DNA from: Pseudomonas vlassakiae
GTDB lineage: Bacteria > Pseudomonadota > Gammaproteobacteria > Pseudomonadales > Pseudomonadaceae
Assembly: GCF_014269035.2 (NCBI RefSeq)
Contig: NZ_JABWRP020000006.1
Location: 186,001 to 250,000, forward strand
Reading direction: 5' to 3'
Length of the DNA stretch: 64,000 nucleotides
Under the pieces are notes generated by a model. The model was not told where the DNA came from and searched no databases. It saw only the letters and a program-made list of their open reading frames with translations. Each line of letters opens with the position of its first letter. Position 1 is the stretch's first letter. Below are positions 10,391-26,358 of this stretch, piece after piece. Both the position numbers and the translations under genes were made by a program.

Positions 10391-12316
10391 ATGGGCAAAA
10401 TCATCGGTATCGACCTGGGGACCACCAACTCGTGCGTCTCCATTCTGGAAAACGGTAACGTCAAGGTCATCGAAAACGCCGAAGGCGCGCGTACTACCCC
10501 TTCGATCGTGGCCTACGCCAACGACGGTGAAATCCTGGTTGGCCAGTCGGCCAAGCGCCAGGCCGTCACCAACCCGCACAACACCCTGTTCGCAGTGAAG
10601 CGCCTGATTGGCCGTCGCTTCGAAGAAGATGTCGTGCAAAAAGACATCAAGCTGGTTCCCTACAAGATCGTCAAAGCCAATAACGGTGACGCCTGGGTTG
10701 AAGCCAGCGGCAAGGAAATGGCGCCTCCGCAGATCAGCGCCGAAGTACTGAAGAAAATGAAGAAGACCGCCGAAGACTACCTCGGCGAGGCCGTGACCGA
10801 AGCGGTGATCACCGTTCCGGCCTACTTCAACGACAGTCAGCGTCAGGCCACCAAGGACGCCGGCCGTATCGCTGGCCTGGACGTAAAACGAATCATCAAC
10901 GAGCCGACCGCCGCTGCACTGGCCTACGGCATGGACAAGGCCAAGGGCGACCACACCGTCATCGTTTATGACCTGGGTGGTGGTACCTTCGACGTTTCGG
11001 TCATCGAAATCGCCGAAGTCGACGGTGAGCACCAGTTCGAAGTACTGGCCACCAACGGCGACACCTTCCTGGGTGGCGAAGACTTCGACATGCGCCTGAT
11101 CGACTACCTCGTCGACGAGTTCAAGAAAGAGTCCGGCATGGACCTGAAGAACGATCCGCTGGCCCTGCAGCGTCTGAAAGAAGCTGCTGAGAAGGCCAAG
11201 ATCGAGCTGTCCTCGGCGCAGTCTACCGATGTCAACCTGCCGTACATCACTGCAGACGCCACCGGTCCTAAGCACCTGAACGTGAAGATTTCCCGCGCCA
11301 AGCTGGAGTCGCTGGTCGAAGACCTGGTCAAGCGCACCATCGAGCCTTGCCGCATCGCCCTGAAAGACGCCGGCATCGACGCCAGCAAGATCGACGACGT
11401 GATCCTGGTCGGTGGCCAGACCCGTATGCCGATGGTGCAGAAGGCCGTCGCCGACTTCTTCGGTAAAGAAGCGCGCAAGGACGTCAACCCGGACGAAGCC
11501 GTGGCCATGGGTGCTGCCATTCAGGGCGCCGTGCTGGCCGGTGACGTGAAGGACGTGCTGCTGCTGGACGTCAGCCCGCTGACCCTGGGTATCGAAACCA
11601 TGGGTGGCGTGATGACCGCGCTGATCGAGAAGAACACCACCATTCCGACCAAGAAGTCGCAGGTGTTCTCGACTGCCGACGACAACCAGAGCGCCGTGAC
11701 CATTCACGTGCTGCAAGGCGAGCGCAAGCAGGCGGCGCAGAACAAGTCGCTGGGCAAGTTCGACCTGGCCGAGATTCCGCCAGCGCCTCGCGGCGTACCG
11801 CAAATCGAAGTGACCTTCGACATCGACGCCAACGGCATCCTGCACGTGGGCGCCAAGGACAAGGCCACCGGCAAGACCCAGTCGATCGTGATCAAGGCCA
11901 ACTCCGGCCTGTCTGACGAAGAAATCGAGCGCATGGTGCGTGACGCCGAGGCCAACGCCGAGGAAGACCGCAAGTTCGAAGAGCTGGCCACTGCCCGTAA
12001 CCAGGGTGATGCGCTGGTGCACTCGACCCGCAAGATGGTTGCAGACGCCGGTGACAAGGTTACTGCTGAAGAGAAGGCCGCGATCGAAGCTGCCGTGGTT
12101 GCCCTGGAAGCCGCTGTCAAAGGCGACGACAAGGCCGCCATCGACGCCAAGGTCGAAGAACTGTCCAAGGTATCGGCTCCGGTTGCTCAGAAGATGTATG
12201 CCGAGCAGCAGGCCGAACAGCCTCAGGGTGGCGCACAGCAAGCCGAGCCGGAAGCCAAGCACGATGACGTGGTTGACGCCGAGTTCGAAGAAGTGAAAGG
12301 CGACGACAAGAAGTAA
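10391..12316 (+). CDS. dnaK: Hsp70 chaperone DnaK
   Basis: ATP-dependent chaperone that binds exposed hydrophobic segments, working with DnaJ and GrpE. The 641-residue protein has the N-terminal actin-like ATPase with phosphate loop [11 protein letters not shown] (6-16) and the second loop [11 protein letters not shown] (about 193-203). The substrate-binding beta domain follows from about 390, then a helical lid and the acidic EEVKGDDKK terminus. Codon use is strongly biased, in keeping with high expression. GGGAGAG precedes the ATG. Confidence 0.99.
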   Translation: MGKIIGIDLGTTNSCVSILENGNVKVIENAEGARTTPSIVAYANDGEILVGQSAKRQAVTNPHNTLFAVKRLIGRRFEEDVVQKDIKLVPYKIVKANNGDAWVEASGKEMAPPQISAEVLKKMKKTAEDYLGEAVTEAVITVPAYFNDSQRQATKDAGRIAGLDVKRIINEPTAAALAYGMDKAKGDHTVIVYDLGGGTFDVSVIEIAEVDGEHQFEVLATNGDTFLGGEDFDMRLIDYLVDEFKKESGMDLKNDPLALQRLKEAAEKAKIELSSAQSTDVNLPYITADATGPKHLNVKISRAKLESLVEDLVKRTIEPCRIALKDAGIDASKIDDVILVGGQTRMPMVQKAVADFFGKEARKDVNPDEAVAMGAAIQGAVLAGDVKDVLLLDVSPLTLGIETMGGVMTALIEKNTTIPTKKSQVFSTADDNQSAVTIHVLQGERKQAAQNKSLGKFDLAEIPPAPRGVPQIEVTFDIDANGILHVGAKDKATGKTQSIVIKANSGLSDEEIERMVRDAEANAEEDRKFEELATARNQGDALVHSTRKMVADAGDKVTAEEKAAIEAAVVALEAAVKGDDKAAIDAKVEELSKVSAPVAQKMYAEQQAEQPQGGAQQAEPEAKHDDVVDAEFEEVKGDDKK

Positions 12317-12513
12317 TCGTTGCCTGCTGTCGACCCGTTCACTGGTGGGTGCCGGTGAGCTGGTAGGATGTCGCCGCGCGGGGGCTTGCTCCCGCGTTGG
12401 CGTATCTGGAATTCGAGATTTTTAACAGCATTTGTCGGGGCCATTCGTGGTGTGCAGGCAGGTGCTGATGGCGCGGCGCAGATGCCTGACGCCCAACAAG
12501 GTGCAAATGACCT

Positions 12514-14450
<1,937 letters not shown>

Positions 14451-14541
14451 TCAGTTCGGGCGCGCTGCGCCCTCTGTCGCATTGATGTGTTTTAGAGGCA
14501 CATATGCGGTAGACCGAAAACGCACTTTTCTGTAAGCTACA

Positions 14542-14629
14542 GCTTTAGTGTGTCCACTAAAAGCGCGCAGCGAATTGAATTCAGCACATGAAAGCGGGGT
14601 GACGTGTCCATACGTCACTCCGCTTTTTT
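14542..14629 (+). promoter_or_regulatory. carAB leader: hairpin plus intrinsic terminator
   Basis: A first hairpin pairs GCTTTAGTG (14542-14550) with CACTAAAAGC (14555-14564). A second pairs 14591-14605 (AAAGCGGGGTGACGT) with 14612-14626 and runs straight into a T-run, so it is a good intrinsic terminator ending about 46 bp before the carA start. It could end dapB transcription or act as a carAB attenuator. A possible 16-codon leader frame starts at the ATG at 14485, without a clear ribosome site. Confidence 0.6.
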
Positions 14630-14674
14630 GCAACCTGCGATCGCCCTTTCATGCTTGACTTACGGGAGGTCTTC

Positions 14675-15811
14675 TTGACAAAGCCAGCCATACTCGCCCT
14701 TGCCGACGGCAGTATTTTCCGCGGTGAAGCCATCGGTGCCGACGGTCAGACCGTTGGTGAGGTGGTATTCAACACCGCTATGACCGGCTACCAGGAAATC
14801 CTTACAGACCCTTCCTACGCGCAGCAAATCGTTACCCTGACCTACCCGCACATCGGCAACACCGGCACTACGCCGGAAGATGCCGAGTCGAACCGTGTCT
14901 GGTCCGCTGGCCTGGTTATCCGCGACCTGCCGCTGCTGGCCAGCAACTGGCGTAATACCCAGTCGCTGCCTGAGTACCTCAAGGCCAACAACGTCGTCGC
15001 CATCGCCGGTATCGACACCCGTCGCCTGACCCGTATCCTGCGCGAAAAAGGCGCTCAGAACGGCTGCATCCTGGCGGGTGACAACATCAGCGAAGAAGCC
15101 GCCATCGCTGCCGCCCGTGGCTTCCCTGGCCTGAAGGGCATGGACCTGGCCAAGGTCGTTTCCACCAAGGAACGCTACGAGTGGCGCTCCAGCGTTTGGG
15201 AGCTGAAGACCGATAGCCACCCGACCATCGACGCTGCCGACCTGCCGTACCACGTGGTCGCCTTCGACTACGGCGTCAAGCTGAACATCCTGCGCATGCT
15301 GGTCGCCCGCGGCTGCCGCGTGACCGTGGTGCCTGCCCAGACCCCGGCCAGCGAAGTGCTGGCATTGAATCCGGATGGTGTGTTCCTGTCCAACGGCCCT
15401 GGTGATCCGGAGCCATGCGACTATGCGATCCAGGCGATCAAGGAAATCCTCGAAACCGAGATTCCGGTATTCGGCATCTGCCTCGGTCACCAGCTGCTGG
15501 CCCTGGCCTCCGGCGCCAAGACCGTGAAGATGGGCCATGGCCACCACGGTGCCAACCACCCGGTCCAGGACCTGGACACCGGCGTGGTCATGATCACCAG
15601 CCAGAACCACGGCTTCGCCGTTGACGAAGCCACCCTGCCGGGCAATGTCCGCGCCATCCACAAGTCGCTGTTCGACGGCACCCTGCAGGGTATCGAGCGC
15701 ACCGACAAGAGCGCGTTCAGCTTCCAGGGTCACCCTGAAGCGAGCCCAGGCCCGACCGACGTCGCGCCACTGTTCGATCGTTTCACCGATGCCATGGCCA
15801 AGCGCCGCTGA
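14675..15811 (+). CDS. carA: Carbamoyl-phosphate synthase small subunit (TTG start)
   Basis: Glutaminase subunit that passes ammonia to CarB for carbamoyl phosphate, the precursor of arginine and pyrimidines. The 378-residue protein has an N-terminal CPSase domain (1-150) and a class-I amidotransferase domain with Cys269 in GICLGHQ and the His353/Glu355 pair in HPEASPG. GGGAGG at 14664-14669 is 5 bases from a TTG at 14675, where the conserved [12 protein letters not shown] begins. An ATG at 14651 lacks a ribosome site. TTG initiation is also known for the P. aeruginosa gene. carB follows after 106 bp. Confidence 0.96.
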   Translation: MTKPAILALADGSIFRGEAIGADGQTVGEVVFNTAMTGYQEILTDPSYAQQIVTLTYPHIGNTGTTPEDAESNRVWSAGLVIRDLPLLASNWRNTQSLPEYLKANNVVAIAGIDTRRLTRILREKGAQNGCILAGDNISEEAAIAAARGFPGLKGMDLAKVVSTKERYEWRSSVWELKTDSHPTIDAADLPYHVVAFDYGVKLNILRMLVARGCRVTVVPAQTPASEVLALNPDGVFLSNGPGDPEPCDYAIQAIKEILETEIPVFGICLGHQLLALASGAKTVKMGHGHHGANHPVQDLDTGVVMITSQNHGFAVDEATLPGNVRAIHKSLFDGTLQGIERTDKSAFSFQGHPEASPGPTDVAPLFDRFTDAMAKRR

Positions 15812-15917
15812 GCATCCTGCATCAAGGCCCCGGGCCGGCTCACGCCGCGCCCGGAAGCGCCTGACCCAGATTGTTCAAGACGGCTTGCCGACTGACCCGC
15901 GGATTTGAGTGACAACC

Positions 15918-19135
<3,218 letters not shown>

Positions 19136-19139
<4 letters not shown>

Positions 19140-19618
19140 GCATTACCAAGTACCCGATGACCGTCCAGGGCGCCCGCGCCCTGGAAGAGGAGCTGGCCTT
19201 CCTGAGCAAGACCGAGCGCCCACGCCTGAGCCAGGCCATTGGCGAAGCGCGTGAGCTGGGCGACCTCAAGGAAAACGCTGAATACCACGCCGCCCGTGAG
19301 GAGCAGGGCATGGTCGAAGCGCGCATCCGCGATATCGAAGGCCGTCTGCAGAACTCGGTGGTGATCGATGTCACCACCATCGCCCACACCGGCAAAGTGA
19401 TTTTCGGCACCACCGTGGTGCTGGCGAACACCGAGACCGATGACGAAGTGACCTACCAGATCGTTGGCGAAGATGAAGCTGACGTGAAAATAGGCAAGCT
19501 TTCGAGCAGCGCACCGATCGCCCGTGCCATCATTGGCAAGGAAGAAGGTGACACCGTGGTGGTGAAGACGCCAAGCGGTACGGTCGAGTACGAGATTGTC
19601 GAAGTCAAACACATCTGA
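19136..19618 (+). CDS. greA: Transcription elongation factor GreA
   Basis: Rescues backtracked RNA polymerase by stimulating RNA cleavage. The 160-residue protein has an N-terminal coiled-coil (about 10-78) whose tip carries the acidic residues in [13 protein letters not shown], and a C-terminal FKBP-like domain with [13 protein letters not shown]. The ATG overlaps the carB stop by 4 bases, so the two are translationally coupled; carA-carB-greA is a common gammaproteobacterial order. Length is normal. Confidence 0.97.
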
Positions 19619-20036
19619 CCGGCGCCTGCGGGCGCCATCCCTCGAGGGGATTCTCTGGCAACTGGCCCAGGTTTTCTGGGTCGGTGGCTTATGGGTGTTC
19701 CATGTAGGGCTGGTGCCGGCGCTGAAAGTCAGTGGGCTGGCGCCTTTGCTGGTGCAGGACGTCGCCGGGCAGATCGACCGCTGGTTGATCGGTGTGGCGT
19801 TGCTTGGCTTGTTGACCCAGCTGGCGGTGCTGGCGAGGGTGGACGGCCTGGTGGCCTGGTGGCGGCAGTTTCGCGGCCAGATGCTGTTGTTGGGCTTCGC
19901 AGCCTGCGTGGGGTATTACACCTTGCGCTACGGCATCTCGGTCGGCGAGCGCTGGCAGATGTTCTGTTTTCTCGTGTTGGGCTTCTCCGGCATCGTGCTG
20001 GTGGCCCAACCGGTCCCGGTCAGGGCGCGCCGCTAG
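19596..20036 (+). CDS. Small integral membrane protein, DUF4149-like
   Basis: Unassigned protein of up to 146 residues with four hydrophobic segments (about 20-42, 65-85, 93-112 and 120-140). The [17 protein letters not shown] segment resembles the DUF4149/TMEM205-type pattern, but no function is known. The start is uncertain: the only in-frame candidates before the first membrane segment are TTG at 19596, which overlaps greA by 23 bases, and CTG at 19626; there is no ATG. The position after greA is shared with other pseudomonads from memory, so a real gene is likely. Confidence 0.6.
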   Translation: MSKSNTSDRRLRAPSLEGILWQLAQVFWVGGLWVFHVGLVPALKVSGLAPLLVQDVAGQIDRWLIGVALLGLLTQLAVLARVDGLVAWWRQFRGQMLLLGFAACVGYYTLRYGISVGERWQMFCFLVLGFSGIVLVAQPVPVRARR

Positions 20037-20050
20037 CCGGTATGGAGCCT

Positions 20051-20167
20051 TGTGGGAGCGGCCTCGTGTCGCGAAAGGGTCGCGAAGCGACCCCAGGATG
20101 TCAGCTTTATCGCAAATACCGCAGGGGCTGCTTTGCAGCCCTTTCGTGACGCAAGGCCGCTCCCACA
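20051..20167. repeat. REP doublet (REPIN-like), 117 bp
   Basis: Two REP palindromes in inverted order, between a membrane-protein gene and yhbY, which converge. The left arm starts TGTGGGAGCGGCC and the right arm ends GGCCGCTCCCACA. Each has its own inner hairpin (GGGTCGC-GAA-GCGACCC and GGGGCTGC-TTT-GCAGCCC). The same structure recurs at 37443-37558. Confidence 0.85.
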
Positions 20168-20171
20168 CCCG

Positions 20172-20480
20172 TCACTTGTAACGGTGGATGTTGGACAGCT
20201 GCTTGTTCGGCTGCGGATTCTTGCGATAGATCAGTGCCTTCTTGCCGATGGTCTGTACCAGTTCGGCGCGGCCGGCCTTGCACAGTTCGGCAATGACGAC
20301 GGCGCGCTCTTCGCGATCTTCCGAGCGGATTTCGACCTTGATCAGTTCGTGATCGACCAGCGCGCGCTCCAGTTCGGCGATCACGCCTTCGTTCAAGCCG
20401 TTGCCAGCTACGATCAGGACCGGCTTCAGGTCATGACCAATGGACTTGTATTGCTTCTTCTGCTCGTTATTGAGCGGCAT
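20172..20480 (-). CDS. yhbY: YhbY-type CRM-domain RNA-binding protein
   Basis: 102-residue single CRM (CRS1-YhbY) domain protein that associates with pre-50S ribosomal particles in E. coli. It starts MPLNNEQKKQYKSIGHDLKP and contains the conserved GNGLNEGVIAELERALVDHELIKV, including the GxxG-type loop used for RNA contact. The frame continues upstream to 20555, but the ATG at 20480 is the family start. It is divergent from rlmE, as in many gammaproteobacteria, with 102 bp for both promoters. Confidence 0.95.
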   Translation of the reverse strand: MPLNNEQKKQYKSIGHDLKPVLIVAGNGLNEGVIAELERALVDHELIKVEIRSEDREERAVVIAELCKAGRAELVQTIGKKALIYRKNPQPNKQLSNIHRYK

Positions 20481-20582
20481 AATCTGACCCTTTCCGTCTG
20501 ATTCTGTAAAATTGACCGGCATTTTACCCGAGGGCCACCGGCTCCGCCCAGTCAATCACGACGCATATCATCGAGGTGCCCC

Positions 20583-21209
20583 GTGGTACAACGTTCCAAA
20601 AGCAGCGCAAACTGGCTGCGAGAGCATTTCAACGATCCTTTTGTGAAGCAAGCGCAGAAGGATGGCTACCGCTCGCGTGCGAGCTACAAACTGCTGGAGA
20701 TCCAGGAGAAAGATCGCCTGATCCGTCCTGGCATGAGTGTGATCGACCTCGGCGCGGCCCCCGGAGGCTGGTCGCAGGTGACCAGTCGTCTGATTGGTGG
20801 CCAGGGTCGCTTGATCGCCTCTGACATCCTGGAAATGGACTCGATCCCCGACGTGACCTTCATTCAGGGCGACTTCACCCAGGATGAAGTGCTGCAGCAG
20901 ATTCTGCAGGCGGTCGGTGATTCGCACGTAGACCTTGTGATTTCCGACATGGCCCCCAATATGAGTGGTACGCCCGCGGTGGATATGCCGCGAGCCATGT
21001 TTCTCTGCGAGCTGGCCCTGGACCTGGCGACCCGCGTGCTCAAGCCGGGCGGGGACTTCCTGATCAAGATCTTCCAGGGCGAAGGTTTCGACATGTACCT
21101 CAAGGACGTGCGCAGCAAATTCGACAAGGTGCAGATGCGCAAGCCGTCGTCTTCGCGGGACCGGTCCCGCGAACAGTACCTGCTGGGCAGGGGTTTCAAA
21201 GGAGCATGA
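20583..21209 (+). CDS. rlmE: 23S rRNA 2'-O-ribose methyltransferase RlmE (FtsJ)
   Basis: Methylates U2552 in the 23S A-loop of the 50S subunit. The 208-residue protein has the SAM-binding motif [12 protein letters not shown] (about 54-65) and the K-D-K-E catalytic set: a Lys near RASYKLL, the Asp in ISDMAPN, the Lys in GGDFLIKIF and a C-terminal Glu. Translation starts at GTG 20583, after GAGGTG at proper spacing. It is followed 190 bp later by ftsH, the usual rlmE-ftsH pair. Confidence 0.97.
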   Translation: MVQRSKSSANWLREHFNDPFVKQAQKDGYRSRASYKLLEIQEKDRLIRPGMSVIDLGAAPGGWSQVTSRLIGGQGRLIASDILEMDSIPDVTFIQGDFTQDEVLQQILQAVGDSHVDLVISDMAPNMSGTPAVDMPRAMFLCELALDLATRVLKPGGDFLIKIFQGEGFDMYLKDVRSKFDKVQMRKPSSSRDRSREQYLLGRGFKGA

Positions 21210-21401
21210 GGCGTATTGCGGGGTGGCTGATAGTTAATTCCAATCGGCTGCCCCGTCTGGATTGTCCGAACTTCGTGTAGTCTAGGTTTCACAAAGGGTT
21301 ACAGACGGTGCCTGCGGATGCGTAGGTAATGTAGTAAGTTAGGGCGATGAATATCATGCGAGGCACGGCTGCGTCGTGCGCCGGCCTCAGAGGGTAGCGA
21401 A

Positions 21402-23315
21402 TTGAACGACATGGCAAAGAATCTGATCCTGTGGTTGATCATCGCAGCTGTCCTGGTGACGGTGATGAACAACTTCTCCAGCCCTAACGAGCCGCAGACC
21501 CTCAACTATTCCGACTTCATCCAGCAGGTCAAGGATGGCAAGGTCGAGCGTGTGACCGTCGATGGCTACATCATTACCGGCAAGCGCGCCGACGGCGACA
21601 ACTTCAAGACCGTGCGCCCGGCCATTACCGACAATGGCCTGATCGGCGACCTGGTCGACAACCATGTAGTCATCGAAGGCAAGCAGCCGGAACAGCAGAG
21701 CATCTGGACTCAGCTGCTGGTGGCAAGCTTCCCGATCCTCGTGATCATCGCCGTGTTCATGTTCTTCATGCGCCAGATGCAAGGTGGTGCAGGGGGCAAG
21801 GGCGGGCCGATGAGCTTCGGCAAGAGCAAGGCGCGCCTGCTTTCCGAAGACCAGGTCAAGACCACCCTGGCTGACGTCGCCGGTTGCGACGAGGCCAAGG
21901 AAGAGGTCGGCGAACTGGTCGAATTCCTGCGCGATCCGGGCAAGTTCCAGCGTCTGGGCGGTCGTATTCCGCGCGGCGTGCTGATGGTCGGCCCGCCAGG
22001 TACCGGTAAGACCCTGCTGGCCAAAGCCATTGCCGGTGAAGCCAAGGTACCGTTCTTCACCATCTCCGGTTCCGACTTCGTCGAGATGTTCGTCGGTGTA
22101 GGTGCAAGCCGGGTGCGTGACATGTTCGAGCAGGCCAAGAAGCATGCTCCGTGCATCATCTTCATCGATGAGATCGACGCTGTTGGTCGCCACCGTGGCG
22201 CCGGCATGGGCGGTGGTCACGACGAGCGCGAGCAGACCCTCAACCAGCTGCTGGTTGAAATGGACGGCTTCGAAATGAACGATGGCATCATCGTCATTGC
22301 CGCCACCAACCGCCCGGACGTGCTCGACCCTGCGCTGCTGCGCCCTGGTCGCTTCGACCGTCAGGTCGTGGTCGGTCTGCCGGATATCCGTGGCCGTGAG
22401 CAAATTCTCAAGGTGCACATGCGCAAGGTGCCGGTCGGCGAAAACGTCAATCCGGCCGTCATTGCCCGTGGTACCCCAGGCTTCTCGGGTGCCGACCTGG
22501 CCAACCTGGTCAACGAGGCTTCGCTGTTCGCCGCTCGCGCCAACAAGCGCCTGGTCGAAATGAAAGAGTTCGAACTGGCCAAGGACAAGATCATGATGGG
22601 TGCCGAGCGCAAGACCATGGTCATGTCCGAGAAGGAAAAGAGGAACACCGCTTATCACGAGGCCGGTCACGCCATTGTCGGTCGCCTGGTGCCTGAGCAC
22701 GATCCGGTCTACAAGGTTTCGATCATCCCCCGTGGTCGTGCCTTGGGTGTCACCATGTTCCTGCCGGAGGAAGACCGCTACAGCCTGTCCAAGCGTGCGC
22801 TGATCAGCCAGATCTGCTCGCTGTACGGTGGTCGGATCGCCGAGGAAATGACCTTGGGCTTCGATGGCGTTACCACCGGTGCGTCCAACGACATCATGCG
22901 AGCCAGCCAGATCGCTCGCAACATGGTCACCAAGTGGGGCCTGTCGGAAAAACTCGGTCCGCTGATGTACGCCGAAGAGGAGGGCGAGGTATTCCTCGGT
23001 CGCAGTGCCGCCAGCCAGCACGCCAGCGTTTCTGGCGAGACGGCCAAGCTGATCGACTCCGAAGTGCGCAGCATCATCGACCAGTGCTACGCCACTGCCA
23101 AGCAGTTGCTGATCGACAACCGCGACAAGCTAGAGGCGATGACCGAAGCCTTGATGAAGTACGAGACCATTGATGCCGATCAGATCGACGATATCATGGC
23201 TGGCCGTACGCCGCGTGAGCCCCGTGATTGGGATGATGACAAGGATTCGGGCGCACCGACTGCCCAGAATGATCGCCCGGAATCGCCGATCGGCGGCCCC
23301 GCAGCTCAACACTAA
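21402..23315 (+). CDS. ftsH: ATP-dependent zinc metalloprotease FtsH
   Basis: Membrane-anchored AAA+ protease that degrades misfolded membrane proteins and regulators. It has two N-terminal membrane segments (about 8-28 and 105-127) flanking a periplasmic domain, Walker A GPPGTGKT (197-204), the AAA second region of homology, and the zinc site HEAGH (419-423). The 637-residue form starts at TTG 21402, which is 7 bases after AGAGGG. ATG at 21411 would give the E. coli-like start MAKNLILW but lies 16 bases from it. Either is possible. folP follows after 8 bp. Confidence 0.97.
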   Translation: MNDMAKNLILWLIIAAVLVTVMNNFSSPNEPQTLNYSDFIQQVKDGKVERVTVDGYIITGKRADGDNFKTVRPAITDNGLIGDLVDNHVVIEGKQPEQQSIWTQLLVASFPILVIIAVFMFFMRQMQGGAGGKGGPMSFGKSKARLLSEDQVKTTLADVAGCDEAKEEVGELVEFLRDPGKFQRLGGRIPRGVLMVGPPGTGKTLLAKAIAGEAKVPFFTISGSDFVEMFVGVGASRVRDMFEQAKKHAPCIIFIDEIDAVGRHRGAGMGGGHDEREQTLNQLLVEMDGFEMNDGIIVIAATNRPDVLDPALLRPGRFDRQVVVGLPDIRGREQILKVHMRKVPVGENVNPAVIARGTPGFSGADLANLVNEASLFAARANKRLVEMKEFELAKDKIMMGAERKTMVMSEKEKRNTAYHEAGHAIVGRLVPEHDPVYKVSIIPRGRALGVTMFLPEEDRYSLSKRALISQICSLYGGRIAEEMTLGFDGVTTGASNDIMRASQIARNMVTKWGLSEKLGPLMYAEEEGEVFLGRSAASQHASVSGETAKLIDSEVRSIIDQCYATAKQLLIDNRDKLEAMTEALMKYETIDADQIDDIMAGRTPREPRDWDDDKDSGAPTAQNDRPESPIGGPAAQH

Positions 23316-23323
23316 GGGCATCT

Positions 23324-24175
23324 ATGAGCTCAGTGCAGTACCCGACCCGGTTGCCTTGCGGCAACCGGGTTCTTGATCTCTCCCGTACCCATGTCATGGG
23401 TATCCTCAATGTCACTCCCGACTCCTTCTCCGATGGCGGGCGCTTCAGTCAGCGCGACGAAGCGTTGCGCCATGCCGAGGCGATGATCGCGGCAGGGGCC
23501 ACGTTGATCGACATCGGTGGAGAATCGACCCGCCCCGGTGCGCGTGCGGTTTCGGTCACCGAAGAGATCGAGCGCGTGGCGCCGATGGTCGAGGCCATCA
23601 ACAGTCGCTTCGACGTGGTCATCTCGGTCGATACCTCAACGCCGGCGGTCATTCGCGAGTCGGCGCGGTTGGGTGCCGGCCTGATCAACGACGTGCGTGC
23701 GCTGGAGCGCGATGGCGCCCTGGATGCGGCGGCGGACACCGGCTTGCCGGTTTGCCTGATGCACATGCGCGGTGAACCCGGGAACATGCAGGACAATCCG
23801 CATTACGACGATGTGACTGCCGACGTAACGCGCTATCTTGAACAGCGGATGGCCGCTTGCTCAGCGGTGGGTATCCCCGCCGAACGCATCATTCTTGACC
23901 CAGGCTTCGGTTTCGCCAAGACGCTCGCGCACAACCTCAGCTTGTTCAAACACATGGAAGCGCTCTATCGCCTGGGGCGCCCGCTGCTGGTGGGCGTTTC
24001 GCGCAAGAGCATGATCGGCCTGACGCTGAATCGTCCGGTCGGTGAGCGACTGTATGGCAGCCTCGCGCTGGCGGCTCTGGCCATGACCAAGGGCGCCAGC
24101 ATCCTGCGCGTCCATGACGTGGCCGAGACCGTCGACGTGGTGCGCATGATTGCCGCAGTACAGAACGCCGAATAA
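23324..24175 (+). CDS. folP: Dihydropteroate synthase
   Basis: Joins p-aminobenzoate to the pterin in folate synthesis; the target of sulfonamides. The 283-residue TIM-barrel protein carries both family signatures: [15 protein letters not shown] (about 25-39) and the pterin-binding [12 protein letters not shown] (about 63-74). SRKSMIG near 226 supplies the conserved Ser-Arg-Lys. It lies 8 bp after ftsH and 16 bp before glmM, the standard ftsH-folP-glmM order. Confidence 0.97.
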   Translation: MSSVQYPTRLPCGNRVLDLSRTHVMGILNVTPDSFSDGGRFSQRDEALRHAEAMIAAGATLIDIGGESTRPGARAVSVTEEIERVAPMVEAINSRFDVVISVDTSTPAVIRESARLGAGLINDVRALERDGALDAAADTGLPVCLMHMRGEPGNMQDNPHYDDVTADVTRYLEQRMAACSAVGIPAERIILDPGFGFAKTLAHNLSLFKHMEALYRLGRPLLVGVSRKSMIGLTLNRPVGERLYGSLALAALAMTKGASILRVHDVAETVDVVRMIAAVQNAE

Positions 24176-24191
24176 GAACATTGGAGTCCCT

Positions 24192-25532
24192 ATGAGCAGA
24201 AAATATTTTGGTACCGACGGTATTCGTGGCCGCGTCGGCGAATACCCGATCACGCCGGACTTCATGCTGAAGCTGGGCTGGGCGGCTGGCATGGCCTTCC
24301 GCAAGCAAGGCAATTGCCGTGTACTGGTGGGCAAGGACACGCGTATTTCCGGTTACATGTTTGAATCCGCGCTCGAGGCCGGCTTGTCTGCAGCCGGTGC
24401 TGACGTCATGCTGCTCGGGCCTATGCCGACGCCGGCCATCGCTTACCTCACCCGCACTTTCCATGCTGAAGCGGGCATTGTCATCAGTGCCTCGCACAAC
24501 CCGCATGACGACAACGGCATCAAGTTCTTTTCCGGGCAGGGCACCAAGCTGCCCGACGAAGTCGAGCTGATGATCGAGGAGTTGCTCGATCAGCCGATGA
24601 CCGTGGTCGAATCGAGCAAGCTGGGCAAGGTTTCCCGCATCAACGATGCGGCTGGCCGCTATATCGAGTTCTGCAAGAGCAGCGTGCCGAGCAGCACCAG
24701 CTTCGAAGGCCTCAAGCTGGTGGTCGACTGCGCTCACGGCGCCACCTACAAGGTTGCCCCGAGCGTGTTCCGTGAATTGGGTGCCGACGTGACCGTGCTG
24801 CATGCGCAGCCGGACGGCCTTAACATCAACGAGGGCTGCGGCTCGACCCATATTGAGTCGCTGCAGGCTGCCGTACTGGTAGGGCATGCCGACCTGGGCA
24901 TTGCCTTCGACGGCGATGGCGACCGTGTATTGATGGTCGACCACACCGGTGCCATCGTCGACGGCGACGAGTTGCTGTTCATCATCGCTCGTGACTTGCA
25001 GGAGCGTGGCAAGCTGCAAGGCGGCGTGGTCGGCACACTGATGAGCAACCTGGGCCTTGAGCTTGCGCTCAAGGATCTGGATATTCCGTTCGTGCGGGCA
25101 AAGGTCGGCGATCGCTATGTAATGGCAGAGCTGCTCGAGCGCGATTGGTTGCTCGGGGGTGAAAACTCCGGGCACGTGGTGTGCTGTAACCACACCACCA
25201 CCGGTGACGCGATCATTGCTGCCCTGCAGGTGCTGATGGCGCTCAAGCGTCGTGGCGAAACCCTGGCGCAGGCGCGTCAAGCCCTACGCAAATGCCCGCA
25301 GGTCCTGATCAACGTGCGTTTCGGTGCGAGCAAGGTCGACCCGCTGCAGCATCCGGCCGTCAAGGAAGCCAGCGCCAAGGTCACCGAGGCCATGGCGGGG
25401 CGTGGGCGTGTGCTGCTGCGCAAATCCGGCACCGAGCCCTTGGTGCGGGTAATGGTCGAGGGCGACGACGAAAACCAGGTGCGTGGTCATGCCGAAGCCC
25501 TGGCCAAGCTGGTCGCAGAAGTTTGTGCCTGA
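24192..25532 (+). CDS. glmM: Phosphoglucosamine mutase
   Basis: Converts glucosamine-6-phosphate to glucosamine-1-phosphate for peptidoglycan and LPS synthesis. The 446-residue protein has the phosphoserine loop [12 protein letters not shown] with Ser101, the magnesium loop AFDGDGDR (about 237-244) and the phosphate-binding [15 protein letters not shown] near the C-terminus. The start [13 protein letters not shown] at 24192 is the family start, after TTGGAG. An upstream ATG at 24150 lies inside folP and is not used. Confidence 0.98.
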   Translation: MSRKYFGTDGIRGRVGEYPITPDFMLKLGWAAGMAFRKQGNCRVLVGKDTRISGYMFESALEAGLSAAGADVMLLGPMPTPAIAYLTRTFHAEAGIVISASHNPHDDNGIKFFSGQGTKLPDEVELMIEELLDQPMTVVESSKLGKVSRINDAAGRYIEFCKSSVPSSTSFEGLKLVVDCAHGATYKVAPSVFRELGADVTVLHAQPDGLNINEGCGSTHIESLQAAVLVGHADLGIAFDGDGDRVLMVDHTGAIVDGDELLFIIARDLQERGKLQGGVVGTLMSNLGLELALKDLDIPFVRAKVGDRYVMAELLERDWLLGGENSGHVVCCNHTTTGDAIIAALQVLMALKRRGETLAQARQALRKCPQVLINVRFGASKVDPLQHPAVKEASAKVTEAMAGRGRVLLRKSGTEPLVRVMVEGDDENQVRGHAEALAKLVAEVCA

Positions 25533-25598
25533 AAGAGGCTTGCCAGCGCAGATCGGGTTGGGTAAGATCTGCGCCCACTTTGACCGACGAGGTAAAGC

Positions 25599-26354
25599 AT
25601 GCGTCGCCCCATGGTAGCTGGTAACTGGAAGATGCACGGTACCCGCGCCAGCGTCGCTGAGCTGATCCTGGGCCTGGGCAATATGTCCGTGCCAAGCGGT
25701 GTTGAAGTCGCGGTGTTTCCGCCGACGCTGTTCATCAATCAAGTGGTTGATGGTTTGCAGGGTAGCGGGATCGCTGTCGGAGCACAGAATTCTGCGATAA
25801 AGCCCGAGCAGGGCGCGCTGACCGGTGAAGTTGCACCGAGTCAGTTGGTTGAAGCAGGTTGCAAGTGGGTCTTGATTGGTCACTCAGAGCGTCGCCAGAT
25901 CATTGGCGAAAGTGAAGAAGTACTGAAAGAGAAGTTTGCAGCCGCTCAACTTAGTGGTTTAATGCCGGTGCTCTGCGTAGGGGAAACTCTAGAAGAGCGC
26001 GAGGCAGGCAAGACACTCGAAGTTGTCGGGCGTCAACTAAGCAGTATCATCGACGCGTTCGGTGTTAAGGCTTTTGCCAAGGCTGTAATTGCCTATGAGC
26101 CGGTTTGGGCTATTGGCACAGGTTTGACGGCTTCGCCTCAACAGGCTCAGGATGTGCATGCAGCCATCCGTGCCCAGTTGGCGGTCGAAGACGCCGAAGT
26201 TGCCGCAAGCGTGCAGCTTCTCTACGGCGGCAGCGTGAAGGCGGCCAATGCGGCCGAACTGTTCGGCATGCCGGATATCGATGGGGGGCTCATTGGTGGA
26301 GCGTCCCTGAACGCAGACGAATTCGGTGCAATTTGTCGCGCCGCAGGAAACTGA
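25599..26354 (+). CDS. tpiA: Triosephosphate isomerase
   Basis: Interconverts dihydroxyacetone phosphate and glyceraldehyde-3-phosphate. The 251-residue barrel has Lys11 in AGNWKMHG, the electrophilic His in IGHSERR (about 94-100), the catalytic Glu in [11 protein letters not shown] and the phosphate loop [11 protein letters not shown]. The middle of the gene is visibly richer in A/T-ending codons (TTA, CTA, AGT, GAA) than glmM or nusA, a trend that continues through secG. secG starts 4 bp after its stop. Confidence 0.97.
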   Translation: MRRPMVAGNWKMHGTRASVAELILGLGNMSVPSGVEVAVFPPTLFINQVVDGLQGSGIAVGAQNSAIKPEQGALTGEVAPSQLVEAGCKWVLIGHSERRQIIGESEEVLKEKFAAAQLSGLMPVLCVGETLEEREAGKTLEVVGRQLSSIIDAFGVKAFAKAVIAYEPVWAIGTGLTASPQQAQDVHAAIRAQLAVEDAEVAASVQLLYGGSVKAANAAELFGMPDIDGGLIGGASLNADEFGAICRAAGN

Positions 26355-26358
26355 ACAA

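Noticed and set aside
10370..12262. A 630-codon antisense frame opposite dnaK
   Set aside because: Mirror of strong third-position GC in dnaK; low-complexity translation and no ribosome site.
12377..12396. Hairpin between dnaK and dnaJ as terminator
   Set aside because: GC-rich stem without a T-run; dnaJ needs read-through from the heat-shock promoter.
14475..14495. TGTCGC upstream of carA as an ArgR site
   Set aside because: Only one half was found and the AA pair required eight bases further on is missing.
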